Shown one piece after another: positions 39,701 to 51,778 of a DNA stretch of 64,000 nt. The stretch is taken from NCBI RefSeq assembly GCF_040115645.1, contig NW_027096026.1, positions 558,001 to 622,000 on the forward strand, given 5' to 3'. The translations under genes were made by a program, and so were the position numbers. The stretch's first letter is position 1. Each line of letters starts with the position of its first letter. Origin of the DNA: Euwallacea fornicatus (lineage: Eukaryota; Arthropoda; Insecta; Coleoptera; Curculionidae). Below the pieces are notes generated by a model. It did no database searches and was not told where the DNA came from. It saw only the letters and a list, made by a program, of their open reading frames with translations.

Positions 39701-42700
39701 TTCTTGGAAATTCAACAAGATGCAATCATGATATGTTGTGACATCTTCAAAATGTCGTCGAGCTGATTAATGTGACACTTTGTTTAACAATGTTGGTACT
39801 CATTTGCCGAAGTTATCGAGCTTCAAACTTTGTAAAGTCACAAAAGTTGTGTGTTTGAGCACATAAAGTACAATTTTTCATGGAAATTCAACAAGATGCA
39901 ATCATGATGTGTTGTGACATCTTCAAAATCTCGTCGCGCTGATTAATTTGACACTTTGTTTAACAAATTTGGTCCACATTTGCCGAATTTATCGAGCTTC
40001 AAAGTTTGAAAAGTCACAAAAGTTGTGTGTTTGAGCACATAAATTACTATTTTTCATGGAAATTCAACAAGATGCAATCATAATGTGTTGTGACATCTTC
40101 AAAATCTCGTCGAGCTGATTAATTTGACACTTTGCTTAACAAATTTGGACCTCATTTGCCGAATGTATCGAGCTTCAAACTTTGTAAAGTCACAAAAGTT
40201 GTGTGTTTGAGCACATAAAGTACTATTTTTCATGGAAATTCAACAAGATGCAATCATGATGTGTTGTGACATCTTCAAAATCTCGTCGAGCTGATTAATT
40301 TGACACTTTGTTTAAGAAATTTGGTCCACATTTGCCGAATTTATCGAGCTTCAAAGTTTGAAAAGTCACAAAAGTTGTGTGTTTGAGCACATAAATTACT
40401 ATTTTTCATGGAAATTCAACAAGATGCAATCATAATGTGTTGTGACATCTTCAAAATCTCGTCGAGCTGATTAATTTGACACTTTGCTTAACAAATTTGG
40501 ACCTCATTTGCCGAATTTATCGAGCTTCAAAGTTTGAAAAGTCACAAAAGTTGTGTGTTTGAGCACATAAAGTACTAATTTTCTTGGAAATTCAACAAGA
40601 TGCAATCATGATATGTTGTGACATCTTCAAAATCTCGTCGAGCTGATTAATTTGACACTTTGCTTAACAAATTTGGACCTCATTTGCCGAATTTATCGAG
40701 CTTCAAAGTTTGAAAAGTCACAAAAGTTGTGTGTTTGAGCACATAAAGTACTATTTTTCTTGGAAATTCAACAAGATGCAATCATGATGTGTTGTGACAT
40801 CTTCAAAATCTCGTCGAGCTGGTTAATGTGACACTTTGTTTAACAATGTTGGTACTCATTTGCCGAAGTTATCGAGCTTCAAACTTTGAAAAGTCACAAA
40901 AGTTGTGTGTTTGAGCACATAAAGTACTATTTTTCATGGAAATTCAACAAGATGCAATCATGATGTGTTGTGACATCTTCAAAATCTCGTCGAGCTGATT
41001 AATGTGACACTTTGTTTAACAAATTTGGTTCTCATTTGCCGAAGTTATCGAGCTTCAAACTTTGTAAAGTCACAAAAGTTGTGTGTTTGAGCACATAAAG
41101 TACTATTTTTCTTGGAAATTCAACAAGATGCAATCATGATGAGTTATGTCATTTTAAAGATCTCGTCGAGCTGATTAATGTGACACTTTGTTTAACAATG
41201 TTGGTACTCATTTGCCGAAGTTATCGAGCTTCAAACTTTGTAAAGTCACAAAAGTTGTGTGTTTGAGCACATAAAGTACTATTTGTCTTGGAAATTCAAC
41301 AAGATGCAATCATAATGTGTTGTGACATCTTCAAAATCTCGTCGAGCTGATTAATGTGACACTTTGTTTAACAATGTTGGTACTCATTTGCCGAATTTAT
41401 CGAGCTTCAAAGTTTGAAAAGTCACAAAAGTTGTGTGTTTGAGCACATAAATTACTATTTTTCATGGAAATTCAACAAGATGCAATCATAATGTGTTGTG
41501 ACATCTTCAAAATCTCGTCGAGCTGATTAATTTGAGACTTTGTTTAACAAATTTGGTCCTCATTTGCCGAAGTTATCGAGCTTCAAAGTTTGAAAAGTCA
41601 CAAAAGTTGTGTGTTTGAGCACATAAAGTACTATTTTTCATGGAAATTCAACAAGATGCAATCATGATGTGTTGTGACATCTTCAAAATCTCGTCGAGCT
41701 GATTAATTTGACACTTTGTTTAACAATGTTGGTACTCATTTGCCGAAGTTATCGAGCTTCAAAGTTTGAAAAGTCACAAAAGTTGTCTGTTTGAGCACAT
41801 AAAGTACTATTTTTCTTGGAAATTCAACAAGATGCAATCATGATATGTTGTGACATCTTCAAAATGTCGTCGAGCTGATTAATTTGACACTTAGTTTAAC
41901 AAATTTGGACCTCATTTGCCGAAGTTATCGAGATTCAAAGTTTGAAAAGTCACAAAAGTTGTGTGTTTGAGCACATAAAGTACTATTTTTCTTGGAAATT
42001 CAACAAGATGCAATCATGATATGTTGTGACATCTTCAAAATGTCGTCGAGCTGATTAATGTGACACTTTGTTTAACAATGTTGGTACTCATTTGCCGAAG
42101 TTATCGAGCTTCAAACTTTGTAAAGTCACAAAAGTTGTGTGTTTGAGCACATAAAGTACAATTTTTCATGGAAATTCAACAAGATGCAATCATGAAGTGT
42201 TGTGACATCTTCAAAATCTCGTCGAGCTGATTAATGTGACACTTTGTTTCACAAAGTTGGTACTCATTTGCCGAAGTTATCGAGCTTCAAAGTTTGAAAA
42301 GTCACAAAAGTTGTGTGTTTGAGCACATAAAGTACAATTTTTCATGGAAATTCAACAAGATGCAATCATGATGTGTTGTGACATCTTCAAAATCTCGTCG
42401 AGCTGATTAATTTGACACTTTGTTTAACAAATTTGGTTCTCATTTGCCGAAGTTATCGAGCTTCAAACTTTGTAAAGTCACAAAAGTTGTGTGTTTGAGC
42501 ACATAAAGTACAATTTTTCATGGAAATTCAACAAGATGCAATCATGAAGTGTTGTGACATCTTCAAAATCTCGTCGAGCTGATTAATGTGACACTTTGTT
42601 TAACAAAGTTGGTACTCATTTGCCGAAGTTATCGAGCTTCAAAGTTTGAAAAGTCACAAAAGTTGTGTGTTTGAGCACATAAAGTACAATTTTTCATGGA

Positions 42701-42858
42701 AATTCAACAAGATGCAATCATGATGTGTTGTGACATCTTCAAAATCTCGTCGAGCTGATTAATTTGACACTTTGTTTAACAAATTTGGTTCTCATTTGCC
42801 GAAGTTATCGAGCTTCAAAGTTTGAAAAGTCACAAAAGTTGTGTGTTTGAGCACATAA
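36770..42858. repeat. Large segmental duplication, copy 2 (about 6.1 kb)
   Basis: Follows copy 1 almost directly. It differs by lacking the five-monomer expansion, by a few substitutions ('tcgtcgcgct' at about 39,934, 'tttcacaaag' at about 42,248), and by one patch. At about 39,430-39,640 this copy has 'aatgttggtact', 'gtctgttt', 'tgtcgtcg' and 'acttagttt', where copy 1 (32,390-32,600) has 'aaatttggttct', 'gtgtgttt', 'tctcgtcg' and 'actttgctt'. The match ends at about 42,858 ('aaagtac' against 'aaattac'). Confidence 0.87.
41141..41164. other. B-type patch (6 of 7), recombinant form
   Basis: Duplicate of the 34,981 patch by the large segmental duplication, with the same separated 'ctatttgtc' marker at about 41,282. 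Confidence 0.82.
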
Positions 42859-43850
42859 AGTACTATTTTTCTTGGAAATTCAACAAGATGCAATTATGAT
42901 ATGTTGTGACATCTTCAAAATGTCGTCGAGCTGATTAATGTGACACTTTGTTTAACAATGTTGGTACTCATTTGCCGAAGTTATCGAGCTTCAAAATTTG
43001 AAAAGTCAAAAAAGTTGTGTGTTTGAGCACATAAATTACTATTTTTCATGGAAATTCAACAAGATGCAATCATAATGTGTTGTGACATCTTCAAAATCTC
43101 GTCGAGCTGATTAATTTGACACTTTGCTTAACAAATTTGGACCTCATTTGCCGAATTTATCGAGCTTCAAAGTTTGAAAAGTCACAACAGTTGTGTGTTT
43201 GAGCACATAAAGTACTATTTTTCTTGGAAATTCAACAAGATCCAATCATGATATGTTGTGACATCTTCAAAATGTCATCGAGCTGATTAATTTGACACTT
43301 TGTTTAACAAATTTGGTTCTCATTTGCCGAAGTTATCGAGCTTCAAACTTTGAAAAGTCACAAAAGTTGTGTGTTTGAGCACATAAAGTACTATTTTTCT
43401 TGGAAATTCAACAAGATCCAATCATGATATGTTGTGACATCTTCAAAATGTCATCGAGCTGATTAATTTGACACTTAGTTTAACAAATTTGGACCTCATT
43501 TGCCGAAGTTATCGAGATTCAAAGTTTGAAAAGTCACAAAAGTTGTGTGTTTGAGCACTTAAAGTACTATTTTTCATGGAAATTCAACAAGATGCAATCA
43601 TGATGTGTTGTGACATCTTCAAAATCTCGTCGAGCTGATTAATTTGACACTTTGTTTAACAAATTTGGTTCTCATTTGCCGAAGTTATCGAGCTTCAAAC
43701 TTTGTAAAGTCACAAAAGTTGTGTGTTTGAGCACATAACGTACAATTTTTCATGGCAATTCAACAAGATGCAATCATAATGTGTTGTGACATCTTCAAAA
43801 TCTCGTCGAGCTGATTAATTTGACACTTTGTTTAAGAAATTTGGTCCACA
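42140..43850. repeat. 19-monomer-offset duplication, copy 1
   Basis: Matches 45,487-47,190 at 3,344 bp (19 x 176). It includes two 'catgaagtg'/'aacaaagttgg' units, a k1-k4 cassette and the otherwise unseen 'cataacgtacaat' with 'catggc' (43,737/47,081). A private 'caattatgatatg' lies at about 42,891. Here the k2 monomer already carries 'gatccaatc', normally a k3 marker. Copy 1 begins inside the end of the 6.1-kb duplication, so events overlap. Confidence 0.83.
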
Positions 43851-45486
43851 TTTGCCGAATTTATCGAGCTTCAAAGTTTGAAAAGTCACAAAAGTTGTGT
43901 GTTTGAGCACATAAATTACTATTTTTCATGGAAATTCAACAAGATGCAATCATAATGTGTTGTGACATCTTCAAAATCTCGTCGAGCTGATTAATTTGAC
44001 ACTTTGCTTAACAAATTTGGACCTCATTTGCCGAATTTATCGAGCTTCAAAGTTTGAAAAGTCACAAAAGTTGTGTGTTTGAGCACATAAAGTACTAATT
44101 TTCTTGGAAATTCAACAAGATGCAATCATGATATGTTGTGACATCTTCAAAATCTCGTCGAGCTGATTAATTTGACACTTTGCTTAACAAATTTGGACCT
44201 CATTTGCCGAATTTATCGAGCTTCAAAGTTTGAAAAGTCACAAAAGTTGTGTGTTTGAGCACATAAAGTACTATTTTTCTTGGAAATTCAACAAGATGCA
44301 ATCATGATGTGTTGTGACATCTTCAAAATCTCGTCGAGCTGGTTAATGTGACACTTTGTTTAACAATGTTGGTACTCATTTGCCGAAGTTATCGAGCTTC
44401 AAACTTTGAAAAGTCACAAAAGTTGTGTGTTTGAGCACATAAAGTACTATTTTTCATGGAAATTCAACAAGATGCAATCATGATATGTTGTGACATCTTC
44501 AAAATGTCATCGAGCTGATTAATTTGACACTTTGTTTAAGAAATTTGGTCCACATTTGCCGAATTTATCGAGCTTCAAAGTTTGAAAAGTCACAAAAGTT
44601 GTGTGTTTGAGCACATAAATTACTATTTTTCATGGAAATTCAACAAGATGCAATCATAATGTGTTGTGACATCTTCAAAATCTCGTCGAGCTGATTAATT
44701 TGACACTTTGTTTAACAATGTTGGTACTCATTTGCCGAAGTTATCGAGCTTCAAACTTTGTAAAGTCACAAAAGTTGTGTGTTTGAGCACATAAAGTACT
44801 ATTTGTCTTGGAAATTCAACAAGATGCAATCATGATGAGTTATGTCATTTTAAAGATCTCGTCGAGCTGATTAATGTGACACTTTGTTTAACAATGTTGG
44901 TACTCATTTGCCGAAGTTATCGAGCTTCAAAGTTTGAAAAGTCACAAAAGTTGTGTGTTTGAGCACATAAAGTACTATTTTTCATGGAAATTCAACAAGA
45001 TGCAATCATGATGTGTTGTGACATCTTCAAAATCTCGTCGAGCTGATTAATTTGACACTTTGTTTAAGAAATTTGGTCCACATTTGCCGAATTTATCGAG
45101 CTTCAAAGTTTGAAAAGTCACAAAAGTTGTGTGTTTGAGCACATAAATTACTATTTTTCATGGAAATTCAACAAGATGCAATCATAATGTGTTGTGACAT
45201 CTTCAAAATCTCGTCGAGCTGATTAATTTGAGACTTTGTTTAACAAATTTGGTCCTCATTTGCCGAAGTTATCGAGCTTCAAAGTTTGAAAAGTCACAAA
45301 AGTTGTGTGTTTGAGCACATAAAGTACTATTTTTCATGGAAATTCAACAAGATGCAATCATGATGTGTTGTGACATCTTCAAAATCTCGTCGAGCTGATT
45401 AATTTGACACTTTGTTTAACAATGTTGGTACTCATTTGCCGAAGTTATCGAGCTTCAAAGTTTGAAAAGTCACAAAAGTTGTCTGT
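43851..45486. repeat. A-type spacer between the 19-monomer-offset copies
   Basis: Contains a G-type string ('ctggttaatg' at 44,337), a 'tttaagaaa/gtccac' monomer, the last B-patched monomer (gagttatg at 44,837), a 'tttgagactt' monomer and a 'gtctgttt' monomer. This order resembles the middle of the 16-monomer HOR. All monomers are 176 bp. Confidence 0.75.
44837..44860. other. B-type patch (7 of 7)
   Basis: Original linkage to 'ctatttgtcttgg' is kept, and the surrounding order resembles the 16-monomer HOR more than the large duplication. Confidence 0.82.
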
Positions 45487-47190
45487 TTGAGCACATAAAG
45501 TACAATTTTTCATGGAAATTCAACAAGATGCAATCATGAAGTGTTGTGACATCTTCAAAATCTCGTCGAGCTGATTAATGTGACACTTTGTTTAACAAAG
45601 TTGGTACTCATTTGCCGAAGTTATCGAGCTTCAAAGTTTGAAAAGTCACAAAAGTTGTGTGTTTGAGCACATAAAGTACAATTTTTCATGGAAATTCAAC
45701 AAGATGCAATCATGATGTGTTGTGACATCTTCAAAATCTCGTCGAGCTGATTAATTTGACACTTTGTTTAACAAATTTGGTTCTCATTTGCCGAAGTTAT
45801 CGAGCTTCAAACTTTGTAAAGTCACAAAAGTTGTGTGTTTGAGCACATAAAGTACAATTTTTCATGGAAATTCAACAAGATGCAATCATGAAGTGTTGTG
45901 ACATCTTCAAAATCTCGTCGAGCTGATTAATGTGACACTTTGTTTAACAAAGTTGGTACTCATTTGCCGAAGTTATCGAGCTTCAAAGTTTGAAAAGTCA
46001 CAAAAGTTGTGTGTTTGAGCACATAAAGTACAATTTTTCATGGAAATTCAACAAGATGCAATCATGATGTGTTGTGACATCTTCAAAATCTCGTCGAGCT
46101 GATTAATTTGACACTTTGTTTAACAAATTTGGTTCTCATTTGCCGAAGTTATCGAGCTTCAAAGTTTGAAAAGTCACAAAAGTTGTGTGTTTGAGCACAT
46201 AAAGTACTATTTTTCTTGGAAATTCAACAAGATGCAATCATGATATGTTGTGACATCTTCAAAATGTCGTCGAGCTGATTAATGTGACACTTTGTTTAAC
46301 AATGTTGGTACTCATTTGCCGAAGTTATCGAGCTTCAAAATTTGAAAAGTCAAAAAAGTTGTGTGTTTGAGCACATAAATTACTATTTTTCATGGAAATT
46401 CAACAAGATGCAATCATAATGTGTTGTGACATCTTCAAAATCTCGTCGAGCTGATTAATTTGACACTTTGCTTAACAAATTTGGACCTCATTTGCCGAAT
46501 TTATCGAGCTTCAAAGTTTGAAAAGTCACAACAGTTGTGTGTTTGAGCACATAAAGTACTATTTTTCTTGGAAATTCAACAAGATCCAATCATGATATGT
46601 TGTGACATCTTCAAAATGTCATCGAGCTGATTAATTTGACACTTTGTTTAACAAATTTGGTTCTCATTTGCCGAAGTTATCGAGCTTCAAACTTTGAAAA
46701 GTCACAAAAGTTGTGTGTTTGAGCACATAAAGTACTATTTTTCTTGGAAATTCAACAAGATCCAATCATGATATGTTGTGACATCTTCAAAATGTCATCG
46801 AGCTGATTAATTTGACACTTAGTTTAACAAATTTGGACCTCATTTGCCGAAGTTATCGAGATTCAAAGTTTGAAAAGTCACAAAAGTTGTGTGTTTGAGC
46901 ACATAAAGTACTATTTTTCATGGAAATTCAACAAGATGCAATCATGATGTGTTGTGACATCTTCAAAATCTCGTCGAGCTGATTAATTTGACACTTTGTT
47001 TAACAAATTTGGTTCTCATTTGCCGAAGTTATCGAGCTTCAAACTTTGTAAAGTCACAAAAGTTGTGTGTTTGAGCACATAACGTACAATTTTTCATGGC
47101 AATTCAACAAGATGCAATCATAATGTGTTGTGACATCTTCAAAATCTCGTCGAGCTGATTAATTTGACACTTTGTTTAAGAAATTTGGTC
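45487..47190. repeat. 19-monomer-offset duplication, copy 2
   Basis: Near-identical to 42,140-43,850. At its right end it changes to 'gtccatatttg' and 'tcttgtcgag', which match 26.5-26.8 kb better than copy 1, so the end is a switch point between two donor strings. Confidence 0.82.
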
Positions 47191-48526
47191 CATATTTGCC
47201 GAATTTATCGAGCTTCAAAGTTTGAAAAGTCACAAAAGTTGTGTGTTTGAGCACATAAATTACTATTTTTCATGGAAATTCAACAAGATGCAATCATAAT
47301 GTGTTGTGACATCTTCAAAATCTTGTCGAGCTGATTAATTTGACACTTTGCTTAACAAATTTGGACCTCATTTGCCGAATTTATCGAGCTTCAAAGTTTG
47401 AAAAGTCACAAAAGTTGTGTGTTTGAGCACATAAAGTACTATTTTTCATGGAAATTCAACAAGATGCAATCATGATGTGTTGTGACATCTTCAAAATCTC
47501 GTCGAGCTGATTAATTTGACACTTTGTTTAACAAATTTGGTCCACATTTGCCGAATTTATCGAGCTTCAAAGTTTGAAAAGTCACAAAAGTTGTGTGTTT
47601 GAGCACATAAATTACTATTTTTCATGGAAATTCAACAAGATGCAATCATGATGTGTTGTGACATCTTCAAAATCTCGTCGAGCTGATTAATTTGACACTT
47701 TGTTTAAGAAATTTGGTCCACATTTGCCGAATTTATCGAGCTTCAAAGTTTGAAAAGTCACAAAAGTTGTGTGTTTGAGCACATAAATTACTATTTTTCA
47801 TGGAAATTCAACAAGATGCAATCATGATGTGTTGCGACATCTTCAAAATCTCGTCGAGCTGATTAATTTGACACTTTGTTTAACAAATTTGGTTCTCATT
47901 TGCCGAAGTTATCGAGCTTCAAACTTTGTAAAGTCACAAAAGTTGTGTGTTTGAGCACATAAAGTACTATTTTTCATGGAAATTCAACAAGATGCAATCA
48001 TGATGTGTTGTGACATCTTCAAAATCTCGTCGAGCTGATTAATTTGACACTTTGTTTAAGAAATTTGGTCCACATTTGCCGAATTTATCGAGCTTCAAAG
48101 TTTGAAAAGTCACAAAAGTTGTGTGTTTGAGCACATAAATTACTATTTTTCATGGAAATTCAACAAGATGCAATCATAATGTGTTGTGACATCTTCAAAA
48201 TCTCGTCGAGCTGATTAATTTGAGACTTTGTTTAACAAATTTGGTCCTCATTTGCCGAAGTTATCGAGCTTCAAAGTTTGAAAAGTCACAAAAGTTGTGT
48301 GTTTGAGCACATAAAGTACTATTTTTCATGGAAATTCAACAAGATGCAATCATGATGTGTTGTGACATCTTCAAAATCTCGTCGAGCTGATTAATTTGAC
48401 ACTTTGTTTAACAATGTTGGTACTCATTTGCCGAAGTTATCGAGCTTCAAAGTTTGAAAAGTCACAACAGTTGTGTGTTTGAGCACATAAAGTACTATTT
48501 TTCTTGGAAATTCAACAAGATGCAAT

Positions 48527-49156
48527 CATGATATGTTGTGACATCTTCAAAATGTCATCGAGCTGATTAATTTGACACTTTGTTTAAGAAATTTGGTCCA
48601 CATTTGCCGAATTTATCGAGCTTCAAAGTTTGAAAAGTCACAAAAGTTGTCTGTTTGAGCACATAAAGTACTATTTTTCTTGGAAATTCAACAAGATGCA
48701 ATCATGATATGTTGTGACATCTTCAAAATGTCGTCGCGCTGATTAATTTGACACTTAGTTTAACAAATTTGGACCTCATTTGCCGAAGTTATCGAGATTC
48801 AAACTTTGAAAAGTCACAAAAGTTGTGTGTTTGAGCACATAAAGTACTATTTTTCTTGGAAATTCAACAAGATCCAATCATGATATGTTGTGACATCTTC
48901 AAAATGTCATCGAGCTGATTAATTTGACACTTTGTTTAAGAAATTTGGTCCACATTTGCCGAATTTATCGAGCTTCAAAGTTTGAAAAGTCACAAAAGTT
49001 GTCTGTTTGAGCACATAAAGTACTATTTTTCTTGGAAATTCAACAAGATGCAATCATGATATGTTGTGACATCTTCAAAATGTCGTCGCGCTGATTAATT
49101 TGACACTTAGTTTAACAAATTTGGACCTCATTTGCCGAAGTTATCGAGATTCAAAG
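48527..49156. repeat. 2-monomer duplication (352-bp period)
   Basis: A 'tttaagaaa/gtccac/gtctgttt' monomer followed by an 'acttagttt/gagattc' monomer appears twice. Both copies carry the rare 'tcgtcgcgct' (48,731 and 49,083, exactly 352 bp apart), which replaces the conserved 'tcgtcgagct'. The only other site where I saw this variant is about 39,934. Confidence 0.8.
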
Positions 49157-51778
49157 TTTGAAAAGTCACAAAAGTTGTGTGTTTGAGCACATAAAGTACT
49201 ATTTTTCATGGAAATTCAACAAGATGCAATCATGATGTGTTGTGACATCTTCAAAATCTCGTCGAGCTGATTAATTTGACACTTTGTTTAACAAATTTGG
49301 TTCTCATTTGCCGAAGTTATCGAGCTTCAAACTTTGTAAAGTCACAAAAGTTGTGTGTTTGAGCACATAAAGTACAATTTTTCATGGAAATTCAACAAGA
49401 TGCAATCATAATGTGTTGTGACATCTTCAAAATCTCGTCGAGCTGATTAATTTGACACTTTGTTTAAGAAATTTGGTCCATATTTGCCGAATTTATCGAG
49501 CTTCAAAGTTTGAAAAGTCACAAAAGTTGTGTGTTTGAGCACATAAATTACTATTTTTCATGGAAATTCAACAAGATGCAATCATAATGTGTTGTGACAT
49601 CTTCAAAATCTCGTCGAGCTGATTAATTTGACACTTTGCTTAACAAATTTGGACCTCATTTGCCGAATTTATCGAGCTTCAAAGTTTGAAAAGTCACAAA
49701 AGTTGTGTGTTTGAGCACATAAAGTACTATTTTTCATGGAAATTCAACAAGATGCAATCATGATGTGTTGTGACATCTTCAAAATCTCGTCGAGCTGATT
49801 AATTTGACACTTTGTTTAAGAAATTTGGTCCATATTTGCCGAATTTATCGAGCTTCAAAGTTTGAAAAGTCACAAAAGTTGTGTGTTTGAGCACATAAAT
49901 TACTATTTTTCATGGAAATTCAACAAGATGCAATCATAATGTGTTGTGACATCTTCAAAATCTCGTCGAGCTGATTAATTTGACACTTTGCTTAACAAAT
50001 TTGGACCTCATTTGCCGAATTTATCGAGCTTCAAAGTTTGAAAAGTCACAAAAGTTGTGTGTTTGAGCACATAAAGTACTATTTTTCATGGAAATTCAAC
50101 AAGATGCAATCATGATGTGTTGTGACATCTTCAAAATCTCGTCGAGCTGATTAATTTGACACTTTGTTTAACAAATTTGGTTCTCATTTGCCGAAGTTAT
50201 CGAGCTTCAAAGTTTGTAAAGTCACAAAAGTTGTGTGTTTGAGCACATAAAGTACTATTTTTCATGGAAATTCAACAAGATGCAATCATGATGTGTTGTG
50301 ACATCTTCAAAATCTCGTCGAGCTGATTAATTTGACACTTTGCTTAACAAATTTGGACCTCATTTGCCGAATTTATCGAGCTTCAAAGTTTGAAAAGTCA
50401 CAAAAGTTGTCTGTTTGAGCACATAAAGTACTATTTTTCTTGGAAATTCAACAAGATGCAATCATGATATGTTGTGACATCTTCAAAATGTCGTCGAGCT
50501 GATTAATTTGACACTTAGTTTAACAAATTTGGACCTCATTTGCCGAAGTTATCGAGATTCAAAGTTTGAAAAGTCACAAAAGTTGTGTGTTTGAGCACAT
50601 AAAGTACTATTTTTCATGGAAATTCAACAAGATGCAATCATGATGTGTTGTGACATCTTCAAAATCTCGTCGAGCTGATTAATTTGACACTTTGTTTAAC
50701 AAATTTGGTTCTCATTTGCCGAAGTTATCGAGCTTCAAACTTTGTAAAGTCACAAAAGTTGTGTGTTTGAGCACATAAAGTACAATTTTTCATGGAAATT
50801 CAACAAGATGCAATCATAATGTGTTGTGACATCTTCAAAATCTCGTCGAGCTGATTAATTTGACACTTTGTTTAAGAAATTTGGTCCATATTTGCCGAAT
50901 TTATCGAGCTTCAAAGTTTGAAAAGTCACAAAAGTTGTGTGTTTGAGCACATAAATTACTATTTTTCATGGAAATTCAACAAGATGCAATCATAATGTGT
51001 TGTGACATCTTCAAAATCTCGTCGAGCTGATTAATTTGACACTTTGCTTAACAAATTTGGACCTCATTTGCCGAATTTATCGAGCTTCAAAGTTTGAAAA
51101 GTCACAAAAGTTGTGTGTTTGAGCACATAAAGTACTATTTTTCATGGAAATTCAACAAGATGCAATCATGATGTGTTGTGACATCTTCAAAATCTCGTCG
51201 AGCTGATTAATTTGACACTTTGTTTAAGAAATTTGGTCCATATTTGCCGAATTTATCGAGCTTCAAAGTTTGAAAAGTCACAAAAGTTGTGTGTTTGAGC
51301 ACATAAATTACTATTTTTCATGGAAATTCAACAAGATGCAATCATAATGTGTTGTGACATCTTCAAAATCTCGTCGAGCTGATTAATTTGACACTTTGCT
51401 TAACAAATTTGGACCTCATTTGCCGAATTTATCGAGCTTCAAAGTTTGAAAAGTCACAAAAGTTGTGTGTTTGAGCACATAAAGTACTATTTTTCATGGA
51501 AATTCAACAAGATGCAATCATGATGTGTTGTGACATCTTCAAAATCTCGTCGAGCTGATTAATTTGACACTTTGTTTAACAAATTTGGTTCTCATTTGCC
51601 GAAGTTATCGAGCTTCAAAGTTTGTAAAGTCACAAAAGTTGTGTGTTTGAGCACATAAAGTACTATTTTTCATGGAAATTCAACAAGATGCAATCATGAT
51701 GTGTTGTGACATCTTCAAAATCTCGTCGAGCTGATTAATTTGACACTTTGCTTAACAAATTTGGACCTCATTTGCCGA
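49090..51778. repeat. 8-monomer HOR, two tandem copies (1,408-bp period)
   Basis: Copies are about 49,090-50,497 and 50,498-51,778. The marker 'agtttgtaaag' is at 50,211 and 51,619, and 'gtccatatttg' monomers recur in pairs in both. I saw no internal differences before the copies part near 50,371/51,778 ('gaattt' against 'gaagtt'). Confidence 0.83.
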
